From: Lachnospiraceae bacterium RM5
GTDB lineage: Bacteria > Bacillota > Clostridia > Lachnospirales > Lachnospiraceae
Direction: 5' to 3'
NCBI GenBank assembly: GCA_900110975.1
Contig: FOFK01000008.1
Span: forward strand, 1 to 53,264
Length of the DNA: 53,264 nucleotides
A model generated the notes under the pieces. It was not told the origin of the DNA. It saw only the letters and a program-made list of their open reading frames with translations, and did not search any database. Within the stretch, counting starts at the first letter, position 1. Each line of letters opens with the position of its first letter. Below are positions 33,007 to 41,570 of this stretch, piece after piece. Both the position numbers and the translations under genes were made by a program.

Positions 33007-34710
33007 TTAGTATGGATTTACTTTTCTTTCAGTGTACCTTGATAAATTAAAATGTCTGAAGTTGTCAGTTTCAAAATCAGTGTCATATTTGAATTTATTA
33101 AAATAATTTTCTGCCCAGTATGCATCAGAATATTTTGCAATAATTGGTGCTGCATCTGCTGATAAAGTTGTGAGATAGTGATAATCTGCAAGTTTTACAT
33201 CCGAATATTCTGCTTCAAAATTATTAAAATAATAATCATTATAATCAAAGTAATCTGTGTTTGAAAAATCGTAGTCTTCATCATATTTTGCTTCAGCTTT
33301 GCTTAATTCTTTAAGATTATATTTAGCAATAAGATAATCAGTATGTGAAAATGAAAGAATGATATACATTATACTTATTATCAATGCACCATAGCTGAAT
33401 AATGGGAAATCATCTTTATAAACTGATATGATTACACCAATAAATAAAAGTGAAAGTACTATAAGCATCCAGAGTGTAAGGATTCTTAAATGTGTAAGTT
33501 TAAAAAGTTTTATATAAAGAGACATTCTCATAAAGCTTGAAGCAATCATAATGTATGTACATAAAGATATAAGAGTCATAAGGAAATTAAGTATTCCATT
33601 GTCCTCAAATTTATTATTAAAGAATAACACAAGCATAATATTTATTATACATACAATGAGTAACTGGATAAATCCTTCTCTTGCATAGTGTGAATATGTG
33701 TATCCGTTTGGAAGAGAAAATTTACCAATAAATAAATACATAATCTGAATTGCTGAGAATATAAGGTAAATCAAAGCAATAATTGATAATGTGGTAATTC
33801 CAATAATAGGTTCAAATTTCTTTTCGTTTTCAATAATCTTCTGCTCTTTTTTTCTTGAGAAATTTCTTATAGTGCAATATGCAAAAAGGTTAATTAAATA
33901 AAAGGTTATTGCTATACCAATGAAATTTCTGAATATATATCCAATATCAAATAAAAGATATTTCTTTACAAATGTTTCAAAAACAACATCTGCTTTTGAA
34001 AGAAGATAAAGAACAACAATAATTATTGGAATACCTATAAGTATACCTGTGATTACTGATTTGATAACATATCTTTTTCTTAATGTTTCAGGATTTACAA
34101 CGTTTCCGTTTACTTTTATTTCGTCTTTTGCAGCCTGTTTAACTGCTTTTTTATCTTTAGAAAGTTCGCTTGCACCATCAAGCGCAGAAAAAATATTATT
34201 GAAATAATGCCATATTGTCTGTATAAATGACCATTTCTTTAAATCATAAAAGTTGGTAAATATGAATGCAAAAATAAGTGCAATAATTCCTATGTTGTTA
34301 AAACAAATATAAAAAGTATTTGCTGTTAAGAAATCAGATACACAAAGAAGCAACATCATTGCACCATAAAAATAGCTTACAGGTTTGATTTTTATTTCAA
34401 AGTAACTGTGTGTTGCAAATAAATAAACAAGTGTAGCTATTCCGAATACCGGCATTGTCACACCTGATAAATTTCTATAAAGACAAAAAGTAGATATGAT
34501 TGCATAAATTACTGCAAGTTTGCTAAGGTAAGTATAGATTTCTACTCTTTTTGCAAGAACTTCAGGACTTTCTTTTTTCTTAACGTACCTGTATGGATTG
34601 CTATTGTTATTTGAGCTATTGTTGTTAGAAGTATTTGCATTATTATCAGTATCAGCTGAGTTTGAACTACTTGTATTGTTATTCGTTGTTTGGTTCATAT
34701 TTGTATTCAT
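33007..34710 (-). CDS. DUF4173 multi-pass membrane protein
   Basis: 567 residues. The first 40 residues are almost only Asn, Ser, Thr and Asp (a cytoplasmic low-complexity tail), followed by about ten to eleven hydrophobic segments. The signature NGYTYSHYAREGFIQLL identifies DUF4173, a family of uncharacterised bacterial membrane proteins often found near regulatory genes. The C-terminus (about 470-567) is rich in Tyr, Asp and Phe (FDYNDYYFNNF) and is soluble. Function unknown. SD GGAGG lies just before the ATG on the minus strand. Confidence 0.8.
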   Translation of the reverse strand: MNTNMNQTTNNNTSSSNSADTDNNANTSNNNSSNNNSNPYRYVKKKESPEVLAKRVEIYTYLSKLAVIYAIISTFCLYRNLSGVTMPVFGIATLVYLFATHSYFEIKIKPVSYFYGAMMLLLCVSDFLTANTFYICFNNIGIIALIFAFIFTNFYDLKKWSFIQTIWHYFNNIFSALDGASELSKDKKAVKQAAKDEIKVNGNVVNPETLRKRYVIKSVITGILIGIPIIIVVLYLLSKADVVFETFVKKYLLFDIGYIFRNFIGIAITFYLINLFAYCTIRNFSRKKEQKIIENEKKFEPIIGITTLSIIALIYLIFSAIQIMYLFIGKFSLPNGYTYSHYAREGFIQLLIVCIINIMLVLFFNNKFEDNGILNFLMTLISLCTYIMIASSFMRMSLYIKLFKLTHLRILTLWMLIVLSLLFIGVIISVYKDDFPLFSYGALIISIMYIILSFSHTDYLIAKYNLKELSKAEAKYDEDYDFSNTDYFDYNDYYFNNFEAEYSDVKLADYHYLTTLSADAAPIIAKYSDAYWAENYFNKFKYDTDFETDNFRHFNLSRYTERKVNPY

Positions 34711-34764
34711 TCCTCCTTCTTATGAATTTATGTTAAAAAAACTTTATATATTTATTTTAAAAGT

Positions 34765-34794
34765 AATATAGTTTATCTTTTATATAAATGTCAA
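34765..34794 (-). promoter_or_regulatory. Promoter of the DUF4173 gene
   Basis: On the minus strand -35 TTGACA (34794-34789) is followed after 18 bp by -10 TATATT (34770-34765). It is well placed, about 55 bp upstream of the DUF4173 start. Confidence 0.65.
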
Positions 34795-34840
34795 GAAAAT
34801 GGAATATATAAGCATAGTTTTACAGATCAAAATTATATGA

Positions 34841-35854
34841 TTAATTAAATATAGTAGTCACTATGCTTTCATATTCTCTGAGATTTTTTGATTTTCTTAT
34901 TTTCTTAAGAAGTTTTTCATTATTAGGAAAATTTCCGCTATTACTCCAATAATTCCAAAGCTCCTTCATTTTAAATAATACAGGAACTTCGCCGGACATA
35001 TATTCTTTATAAGCGATGTATAATTCGTTATGAAATTCTTTGAAAATGACTTGGTTATCACTTTTCTTACCCTTCTTATTTTCAAAAATAATATTATCAA
35101 TGTTTCCGTTGCTATAATTTACATTATCAGAGTCTGTATTAAACGTATTATTATTTAAATAAAATGATTTTAGACTATATGAAAGTTCAGGATTTGCTAT
35201 GGCACCTCTTCCAATCATAATAGCATCCGGGCTGTCACATTCCTTATATATTTTTTCAAAACTTTTTTCGTCTGTGATATCTCCATTGTAGCAAAGAGGA
35301 CAGCTTAATATATCTTTTGCAAGATTAAACATATCAGTGTGAACGTATCCGCCATATCCTTCAGATAAAAGCCTTGCATGAATAATAAGTTCCTTAATAT
35401 CATATTCACTATATATTTTTAAAATTTCAGGCCAGTCGTCCAGGTTGTTGACACCAAGTCTTGTTTTGATGGAAATATCGATATTACATTCATTAAAAAT
35501 CTCATCAAGAAAATATTTTAAATCATCAGGGACACTTAAAAAGCCGGCTCCTCTGTGTTTATTTACTACAGTTCCTGATGGACATCCAAGATTAAAATTA
35601 ACTTCTGTATATCCCATATTTTCAAGCTGTTTTGTAATTTCTATAAAAGTTTCTGCATTATTCGTAAGGATTTGGGGAACTACATTTAAACCTTCGTTAT
35701 GTTCTGGCATTACCTCATTTAATTCCCTTCCCTTAAGTTTTTTTGCAGTAACAAAAGGAGTGTAGTATTTATCAATATTTCCATAGTATCTGTCATAAAT
35801 ATTTCTATAAATAAAAGTTGTTATTCCCTCCATGGGAGCTAAATAAATCTTCAT
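34841..35854 (-). CDS. tRNA-dihydrouridine synthase family protein
   Basis: 337 residues. LAPMEGIT opens the FMN barrel, the catalytic cysteine is Cys91 in NFNLGCPSG, followed by KHRGAGFL, SIKTRLG and IIHARLLSEGY, and MIGRGAIANPEL closes the FMN phosphate site. Dus enzymes reduce uridines in the tRNA D-loop. Between about 225 and 265 there is an Asn/Asp-rich insert (NNNTFNTDSDNVNYSNGN) not usual for the family, at the joint between barrel and helical RNA-binding domain. The target uridine cannot be told. Divergent from the rhomboid gene. Confidence 0.85.
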   Translation of the reverse strand: MKIYLAPMEGITTFIYRNIYDRYYGNIDKYYTPFVTAKKLKGRELNEVMPEHNEGLNVVPQILTNNAETFIEITKQLENMGYTEVNFNLGCPSGTVVNKHRGAGFLSVPDDLKYFLDEIFNECNIDISIKTRLGVNNLDDWPEILKIYSEYDIKELIIHARLLSEGYGGYVHTDMFNLAKDILSCPLCYNGDITDEKSFEKIYKECDSPDAIMIGRGAIANPELSYSLKSFYLNNNTFNTDSDNVNYSNGNIDNIIFENKKGKKSDNQVIFKEFHNELYIAYKEYMSGEVPVLFKMKELWNYWSNSGNFPNNEKLLKKIRKSKNLREYESIVTTIFN

Positions 35855-35890
35855 AATTCTTCACCCGAAGTTAAGTATAACATGATATAT

Positions 35891-35919
35891 TTGAATTATG
35901 AAGTACTCTATATTATAAT
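35891..35919 (+). promoter_or_regulatory. Promoter of the rhomboid gene
   Basis: -35 TTGAAT (35891-35896) and -10 TATAAT (35914-35919) with 17-bp spacing, in the gap between the divergent dus and rhomboid genes. Confidence 0.7.
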
Positions 35920-35969
35920 AGCTGTTGAGGTCTTATCAGACACTACTGGTTAAAAGAAAGGAAAATGGC

Positions 35970-36536
35970 ATGAAAAAATTAAAGATTACTTTTAATGCAC
36001 CAGTAACACTTGGATTTGTAATGATATGTTTTATTGTGACACTTGTTGGAATGCTTACAAAAGGCATAAGCACAAGGCTTTTATTTATGACATACCATTC
36101 ATCTCTTAGTAATCCGCTTACTTATTTAAGATTTTTCACACATGTTTTTGGGCACAGCGGATGGACACATTTTATTGGAAATGCATCATATATATTACTT
36201 CTTGGACCACTTCTTGAAGAAAAGTACGGATCCAAGGAAATTATTGAACTTATTGCAGTTACTGCACTTATAACAGGACTTATTAATTATATACTCTTTC
36301 CAAATGTTGCGCTTTGTGGTGCAAGCGGTGTTGTATTTGCATTTATTGTACTTGCTTCATTTACAGGATTTAGTGCAGGAGAAATACCTCTTACATTTGT
36401 TCTTGTTGCAATTATTTATATTGGATCGCAGATATATGAAGGTCTTGTTATTGTAGATAACATATCTAATATGGCTCATATTATTGGCGGTATTGCAGGA
36501 TCTGTAACAGGATTTTTCTTAAATAAAAAGAAATAA
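35970..36536 (+). CDS. Rhomboid-family intramembrane serine protease
   Basis: 188 residues, six membrane segments, from the ATG at 35970 (GAAAGGA upstream; the TTG at 35925 is rejected). The catalytic Ser119 lies in CGASGVV and His170 in SNMAHIIGG; Asn71 in HFIGNASY supports the oxyanion hole, and the HSGWTH before it is the usual rhomboid entry. It cleaves membrane-spanning substrates within the bilayer. The length equals the minimal six-segment core. Substrates are unknown. Confidence 0.9.
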   Translation: MKKLKITFNAPVTLGFVMICFIVTLVGMLTKGISTRLLFMTYHSSLSNPLTYLRFFTHVFGHSGWTHFIGNASYILLLGPLLEEKYGSKEIIELIAVTALITGLINYILFPNVALCGASGVVFAFIVLASFTGFSAGEIPLTFVLVAIIYIGSQIYEGLVIVDNISNMAHIIGGIAGSVTGFFLNKKK

Positions 36537-36559
36537 AAATTTCTATTAAAGAAAGGAAT

Positions 36560-36581
36560 GCTGATTATAAATATAATCAGC
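36560..36581 (+). promoter_or_regulatory. Perfect 9-bp hairpin between SD and start codon
   Basis: GCTGATTAT (36560-36568) pairs with ATAATCAGC (36573-36581) around AAAT. The best SD, AAAGAAAGG, lies 3 bp upstream, and the ATG of the next gene (36592) lies 10 bp downstream. Folded, the hairpin brings the SD to about 13 nt from the ATG; unfolded, the distance is about 35 nt. Confidence 0.5.
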
Positions 36582-36591
36582 GATAAATTTA

Positions 36592-37032
36592 ATGGCAGGA
36601 TTAAAGAAAAAAGAACAAAGGGAAGAGATGCTTTCTTTTGAATGTAATACAAATTTATTGAAAGATAAAAGAGGCGGGCTGACATTTGATTTTATATACA
36701 ACATTTCTGCAGAGAAAAAGTTCATAAAAGTAACTTATGTGCTTAAAGATAAGGAAATGTATAAAAATGGCGATTATGATCAGATGTTGAAACTTCTTAG
36801 TGATTCTGAAAATAAGCTTGTAAAAGTAATATTTACATACAAGGGAGATAAAATAGAGGCTTTTGAAATAGATCTTAATAGTTTATCTTCAGTATTTAAA
36901 GATGACAGATTCTTAAAGTTAGAGCTTATGGGATGGGGATTTATTAGTGAGAAAGAACATTTAGATGAATATGAAAACAGATCTTCATCAAATACAGAAA
37001 ATAGTGACGAAATAAAAATTACGGAAGCGTAA
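36592..37032 (+). CDS. Conserved-looking small protein of unknown function
   Basis: 146 residues, no signal peptide or membrane segment. The first 15 residues are basic (MAGLKKKEQREE); the middle is predicted beta-rich (GGLTFDFIYNISAEKKFIKVTYVLKD, KLVKVIFTYKGDKIEAFEI), and the last 20 are acidic and Ser/Asn-rich. I do not recognise the family. It lies 55 bp after the rhomboid gene and 7 bp before the MATE gene, so it is probably part of their transcript. The start has no adjacent SD; see the hairpin at 36560. Confidence 0.6.
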   Translation: MAGLKKKEQREEMLSFECNTNLLKDKRGGLTFDFIYNISAEKKFIKVTYVLKDKEMYKNGDYDQMLKLLSDSENKLVKVIFTYKGDKIEAFEIDLNSLSSVFKDDRFLKLELMGWGFISEKEHLDEYENRSSSNTENSDEIKITEA

Positions 37033-37039
37033 AGTAAAT

Positions 37040-38443
37040 ATGAAGACAGAGGGAAAAAAGGGAAACCGGTATGAATATATGACAAAAACGCCGGTTGAAA
37101 AATTAATAATATCACTTGCAATTCCAACAATTATAAGTATGCTTGTAACGGGAATTTATAGCTCGGCGGATACTTATTTTATTGGACAGATTCATAATGA
37201 TGCAACAAAGGCAACTGCAGCGGTAGGTCTTATGTTTCCTGTGATGGCAATTATCCAGGCTATGGGATTTATGTTTGGGCATGGTTCAGGAAACTTTTTA
37301 TCAAGAATGCTTGGTGCAGGGAAGAAAGAAGAAGCATCTAAAATGGCTTCAACAGGATTTGCCCTCGCATTAATTGTTGGAATTATAATTGCAGTTTTTG
37401 GAAATATATTTATTAACCAGATTGTAGGATTTTTAGCATCAAAAGATATGTCTGTAAAAACAACAGAAATGGCTGTGGTTTATGGAAGAATCATACTTAT
37501 TGGTGCGCCTTTTATGATGTGTCAGTTTGTTGTAAATAACCAGCTGAGATATCAGGGAAGTGCAGTATATGCAATGGTAGGATTGCTTACCGGAGCAATA
37601 ATAAATATTTTTCTTGATCCTATTTTGATTCTTTTATTAGACATGGGAATAATGGGAGCTGCCATAGCGACAGTTATAGGACAGGTAATTAGTTTTGTAA
37701 TATTAATTGTCGGCAGTATGACAGGGGAAAATATAAAACTCAGATTGTCTGATGTGGCGATTAATAGGTATTATATTACAGAGGTAATAAATGGTGGTGC
37801 ACCATCGCTTTTCAGACAGGGACTTGCCAGTGTTGCAACAATTCTTCTTAACAAGGCAGCCGGAAATGCCGGAGGAGAGGCGGCAATTGCCGCAATGTCC
37901 ATTGTTACAAGGGTAATGATGCTTCTTTTATCATCCCTCATTGGATTTGGACAGGGATATCAGCCGGTGTGTTCATTTAACTATGGTGCCGGTCTTAAAA
38001 AGAGAGTTAAAGATGGATATTATTTCTGTGTAAAATGGGGAACGATATTCCTTATATGTATCGCAGTTTTGTGCTTTGTCTACGCACCTTCAATAATAGG
38101 ATTTTTTAGAAATGACAGCGAGGTTATAAAAATAGGAGCAAAAGCACTTAGATTTCAGGCTGTGATTTTCCCGATTAATTCGGTGATTATAATGACAAAC
38201 ATGATGTTACAGTCAATGGGAAAAGGAATAAAAGCTTCAATAACATCTTCAGCAAGAAATGGAATTTGCTTTATACCTGTAATATTGATATTGCCACATT
38301 TTCTTGGGCTTACGGGTGTGCAGATGACCCAGCCTCTTGCTGATACGTTAACACTTTTAATAACAATTCCTTTTGCGGTATCTGAATTAAAGAAACTAAA
38401 AGAAGATACAAAAGCGAATGCAAAATCAGAAGAAACTGTTTAA
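37040..38443 (+). CDS. MATE-family efflux protein
   Basis: 467 residues with twelve hydrophobic segments in two similar halves. The start (PVEKLIISLAIPTIISMLVTGIYSSADTYFIG) and the mid-protein repeat (NGGAPSLFRQGLASVATILLNKAAG) are the paired MATE motifs, and FGQGYQPVCSFNYGA is the usual loop in the Firmicute branch. It exports cationic drugs or metabolites by Na+ or H+ antiport. It begins 7 bp after the small unknown gene. The substrate is not known. Confidence 0.9.
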   Translation: MKTEGKKGNRYEYMTKTPVEKLIISLAIPTIISMLVTGIYSSADTYFIGQIHNDATKATAAVGLMFPVMAIIQAMGFMFGHGSGNFLSRMLGAGKKEEASKMASTGFALALIVGIIIAVFGNIFINQIVGFLASKDMSVKTTEMAVVYGRIILIGAPFMMCQFVVNNQLRYQGSAVYAMVGLLTGAIINIFLDPILILLLDMGIMGAAIATVIGQVISFVILIVGSMTGENIKLRLSDVAINRYYITEVINGGAPSLFRQGLASVATILLNKAAGNAGGEAAIAAMSIVTRVMMLLLSSLIGFGQGYQPVCSFNYGAGLKKRVKDGYYFCVKWGTIFLICIAVLCFVYAPSIIGFFRNDSEVIKIGAKALRFQAVIFPINSVIIMTNMMLQSMGKGIKASITSSARNGICFIPVILILPHFLGLTGVQMTQPLADTLTLLITIPFAVSELKKLKEDTKANAKSEETV

Positions 38444-38515
38444 AAGATAATATAAAAATGAGATGGATTATAAGAAAAATAAAATAAAAAAATAAAGAAA
38501 GGGAAGGAAAAAATT

Positions 38516-40048
38516 ATGGAATTAAAGACTTACAGAGGTCACATAAGAAACTGGGAAAGTTTATGTAAAGAACTTGGTATTGATACTAATTTATCAAGAG
38601 AAGAAAGAGAAAAAGAGATTATTTTAAAAGGGTATGAAAAGTGGGGATATGATATTCCTGATAAATTATATGGAATGTTTGCTTTTGCAATTTATGATGG
38701 AAATAAGGATGAGCTTTACTGTGTAAGAGATCAGTTTGGTACAAAACCATTTTATTATTATCTTACAGAAAGTGGAAAGCTTTTATATGGAACTCTCATA
38801 AAAGATTTTATAGATGATCCTGAATTTAAAAAAGAAATAAATGTATCAATGTTACAGATTTATATGAGTCTTACATATGTTGCGGGAAAAGAAACATTTT
38901 TTAAGAATGTATATAAGCTTATGCCGGGACATTATATGATTTTTAAAGATGGAAAAATAAATGATGTAAGATATTTTACACCTACATTTAATCCTGATAA
39001 CAATAAGTCTTTAGAGGATTTTGCTGATGAAATTCATGAAACAGTAAAAGAAATTTTTAAGGAAGTTAAAACTGATGATGAAGTAGCGGAATCATTTTTA
39101 TCAGGTGGTGTTGATTCTTCTTATGTTTTTGCAATGTCAGATGCAAAGGTATCTGATTCATGCGGATATGAGGAAGAAAGATTTGATGAATCACCACTTG
39201 CAAGAGAAACAGCTGCATTACTTGGAAGGGAAAATAAAACAGCAATTATCCAGCCGGAAGAATTTTTTGACATCGTTCCTTATGTAATGAAAAATATGGA
39301 GCAGCCTTTAGGTGATGCTTCAGCTATCGTATTTACTTTAGGATGTAATGCTACTGCCAAGCATACAAAACTTTGCTACTCAGGTGAGGGTGCAGATGAA
39401 TTCTTTGGTGGTTACAATATGTATAGAAATGCAGAAAGATACGGAGATAATTTAAAGACATTTTATGTTGGAAATACAAACATAATGAAGGAAGATGAAA
39501 AGCAGAAAATCTTAAAAAATTATGATGAAAATGTTCTTCCAATCAATATTGTTAAAGATTTATATGATGAAATGGAAGGGCTTGATCCACTTGCTAAAAT
39601 GTCTAATATTGATATCCAGATCTGGCTTGAAGGTGATATTTATTTAAATGTTGATAAGATGAGTACAGCAGCAGGACTTGAAATCAGAATGCCTTTAACA
39701 GACAGAAGAATCTTTGATATTGCTTCAAGAATGCCTTCAAAATATAAAGTAAATGAAGAGCAGAATAAGGTAGCGTTCAGAACAGCAGCAGCAAAAGTTC
39801 TTCCTGATGAAATCGCATTCAGAAAGAAACTTGGATTTATTGTTCCGATAAGAATCTGGCTTGCTGATGATAATTATAATCAGGATGTAAAGGATAAGTT
39901 TAATAGCGATTATGCAAAAGAATTCTTTAATGTGGATGCAATTAAAGAAATTTTTGATGATTACGTAAATGGAAATTCAGATAACTGGAGAAAAGTCTGG
40001 ACAATATATACATTCCTTGTATGGTATGAAGAATATTTCGTGAAGTAA
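38516..40048 (+). CDS. Asparagine synthetase-like protein lacking the glutaminase nucleophile
   Basis: 510 residues, with SD GGAAGGA before the ATG. The synthetase half is complete: PP-loop SGGVDSS (from 196), YSGEGADEFFGGY, DKMSTAAGLEIRMPL and FRKKLGFIVPIRIW. The N-terminal part keeps only the later portion of the class II amidotransferase domain (YGMFAFAIYD, VRDQFGTKPFYY); the Cys2 nucleophile and roughly the first 50-60 residues (with the YNGEIYN-type motif) are replaced by a short unrelated lead. It therefore should not hydrolyse glutamine and would need free ammonia, or it makes a different amide. There is no upstream frame that could supply the missing start. Confidence 0.8.
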   Translation: MELKTYRGHIRNWESLCKELGIDTNLSREEREKEIILKGYEKWGYDIPDKLYGMFAFAIYDGNKDELYCVRDQFGTKPFYYYLTESGKLLYGTLIKDFIDDPEFKKEINVSMLQIYMSLTYVAGKETFFKNVYKLMPGHYMIFKDGKINDVRYFTPTFNPDNNKSLEDFADEIHETVKEIFKEVKTDDEVAESFLSGGVDSSYVFAMSDAKVSDSCGYEEERFDESPLARETAALLGRENKTAIIQPEEFFDIVPYVMKNMEQPLGDASAIVFTLGCNATAKHTKLCYSGEGADEFFGGYNMYRNAERYGDNLKTFYVGNTNIMKEDEKQKILKNYDENVLPINIVKDLYDEMEGLDPLAKMSNIDIQIWLEGDIYLNVDKMSTAAGLEIRMPLTDRRIFDIASRMPSKYKVNEEQNKVAFRTAAAKVLPDEIAFRKKLGFIVPIRIWLADDNYNQDVKDKFNSDYAKEFFNVDAIKEIFDDYVNGNSDNWRKVWTIYTFLVWYEEYFVK

Positions 40049-40081
40049 AAATATTAGCAGATTGAAATACAGAATAGAAAA

Positions 40082-40122
40082 AAGAGGTCATGCAGATAAA
40101 GAAAATACCTGCATGGCCTCTT
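40082..40122. terminator. Hairpin between the convergent asparagine synthetase-like and ddh genes
   Basis: AAGAGGTCATGCAG pairs with CTGCATGGCCTCTT (14 bp, one G-U) around a 13-nt loop. No long T-run follows on either strand, so it may be a stability hairpin or a weak bidirectional terminator. Confidence 0.55.
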
Positions 40123-40205
40123 AATATTATGAAAATGTTTAATCTGAATTAATCCGGTTGTTTTGCAAAACAATAACATTAGTTATATTATAATTTTTTT
40201 AGTTA

Positions 40206-41192
40206 TTACAATAAGTGAGCTCTTAAAAATTCACCATCTTCAGAAGAAAGATATGCAGGTGCAATATCAAATGGAGTCTTGCAACCTTTGTTTCCTTCAG
40301 AATTTAAACGATATGCAGCTCTTGCAAATGCAGTAAGAACGGCGCCTGTAAATTCAGGGTTTGAATCAAGGTTAAGCTTGTATTCGATAACATGTGTATT
40401 TTCGTTGTTATTTCCTGTTGTTCCTGAAACGATAACAGAACCGCCGTGAGGAAGTCCGCTGTGGTTAGCCATAAGTTCTTCTTTAGAAATAAATGTAACA
40501 GTTACATCATATTCATCGAAGTAGTTTGGCATTGTTTTGATTTCGTTTTCGATTCTTGCTTTATCAGCACCTTCTTCTACAACAACGAAACATTCTCTTT
40601 TGTGTTTCTGTCTTGTTGTAAGTTCAGGATTTTCTCCGTTTCTTACAGCATCAAGTGCTTCTTCAATAGGAACAGTATACTGTCTTGCGTCAATAACGCC
40701 TTCAATACGTCTGATTGCATCAGAATGTCCCTGGCTTACGCCTCTTCCCCAGAATGTATAAGCGTTTCCGTTTGGAAGAATAGCATTTGAATATAATCTG
40801 TTGATTGAGAACATTCCAGGATCCCATCCACATGAGATGATAGCAACTTTTCCTGCATTTTCGGCAGCTTCATTAACGTTTGCAAAATGTACAGGCACTT
40901 TTGCGTGAGTATCAAAACTGTCGATAACATTATAAAGAGCTGCATACTTTGGAGTCATTTCAGGAAGGTCTGTAGCAGAACCACCACAGATTACCAGAAC
41001 ATCTATATCATTTGTCATTGTTTCTAACGCGTCTGTGTGATATACCTTTACGTTTTCTGTATTTATTTTTACTGTGGCAGGATCTCTTCTTGTAAATACA
41101 CCAACAAGTTCCATGTCTTTAGCCTGATTAATAGCGCATTCAACGCCACGTCCAAGGTTTCCATAACCTAAAATACCAATTCTAATAGCCAT
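40206..41192 (-). CDS. ddh: meso-Diaminopimelate dehydrogenase
   Basis: 328 residues from an ATG (41192, minus strand) with AAAGGAG 7 bp upstream; the longer frame adds an unlikely hydrophobic lead. RIGILGYGNLGRGVE is the NADPH loop; FTRRDP, CGGSATDLPE, SFDTHAKVPVHF and SCGWDPGMFS are Ddh signatures; GRGVSQGHSDAIRRI and HSGLPHGGSVIVSG line the substrate site. It aminates tetrahydrodipicolinate to meso-DAP in one step, feeding peptidoglycan and lysine synthesis. This short pathway is typical of some Clostridia and Bacteroidetes. It is monocistronic. Confidence 0.95.
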   Translation of the reverse strand: MAIRIGILGYGNLGRGVECAINQAKDMELVGVFTRRDPATVKINTENVKVYHTDALETMTNDIDVLVICGGSATDLPEMTPKYAALYNVIDSFDTHAKVPVHFANVNEAAENAGKVAIISCGWDPGMFSINRLYSNAILPNGNAYTFWGRGVSQGHSDAIRRIEGVIDARQYTVPIEEALDAVRNGENPELTTRQKHKRECFVVVEEGADKARIENEIKTMPNYFDEYDVTVTFISKEELMANHSGLPHGGSVIVSGTTGNNNENTHVIEYKLNLDSNPEFTGAVLTAFARAAYRLNSEGNKGCKTPFDIAPAYLSSEDGEFLRAHLL

Positions 41193-41305
41193 TTTAAATC
41201 TCCTTTGCTTTTTATTTAAATAACCATATAAAAGTATAGAAAAAAAATAAAAAAAAGTACACAATTTTTTTTAAGAAATAATGTGAAAATATATAAAAAT
41301 CAAAC

Positions 41306-41333
41306 TTAAACTTGCTTTTTTGCATTATATAAA
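41306..41333 (+). promoter_or_regulatory. Candidate promoter upstream of the 13-bp hairpin array
   Basis: TTAAAC (41306-41311) and TATAAA (41328-41333) are 16 bp apart. If used, the transcript would carry the whole 13-bp array in its 5' leader before the flavin reductase-rubredoxin gene. The match is only moderate. Confidence 0.35.
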
Positions 41334-41380
41334 GGATACTAGTATATATATATGTGTGTGTTACGTGATGTGTTATTTAT

Positions 41381-41547
41381 GATGCGAAAGCATGATGTGA
41401 AAGTATGATGCGAAAGTATGATGCGAAAGTATGATGTGAAAGTATGATGCGAAAGCATGATGTGAAAGTATGATGCGAAAGTATGATGTGGAAGCATGAT
41501 GTGAAAGTATGATGCGAAAGCATGATGGAAAGTATGATGGGAAAAAT
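41381..41547 (+). repeat. 13-bp tandem array (11 regular + 2 degenerate units), each a GNRA mini-hairpin
   Basis: Eleven units of GATG(C/T)G(A/G)AAG(C/T)AT run without a gap from 41381 to 41523, followed by two altered units. In each, ATGY and RYAT-type flanks pair around a GAAA (once GGAA) tetraloop. All variation is C/T opposite G, or A/G at the second loop position, so + strand RNA keeps the stem (G-C or G-U) and the GNRA loop in all 11 units. The array ends 24 bp before the next start codon. Confidence 0.9.
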
Positions 41548-41570
41548 AGCGAGAGAAAGGCGGGATTTTT

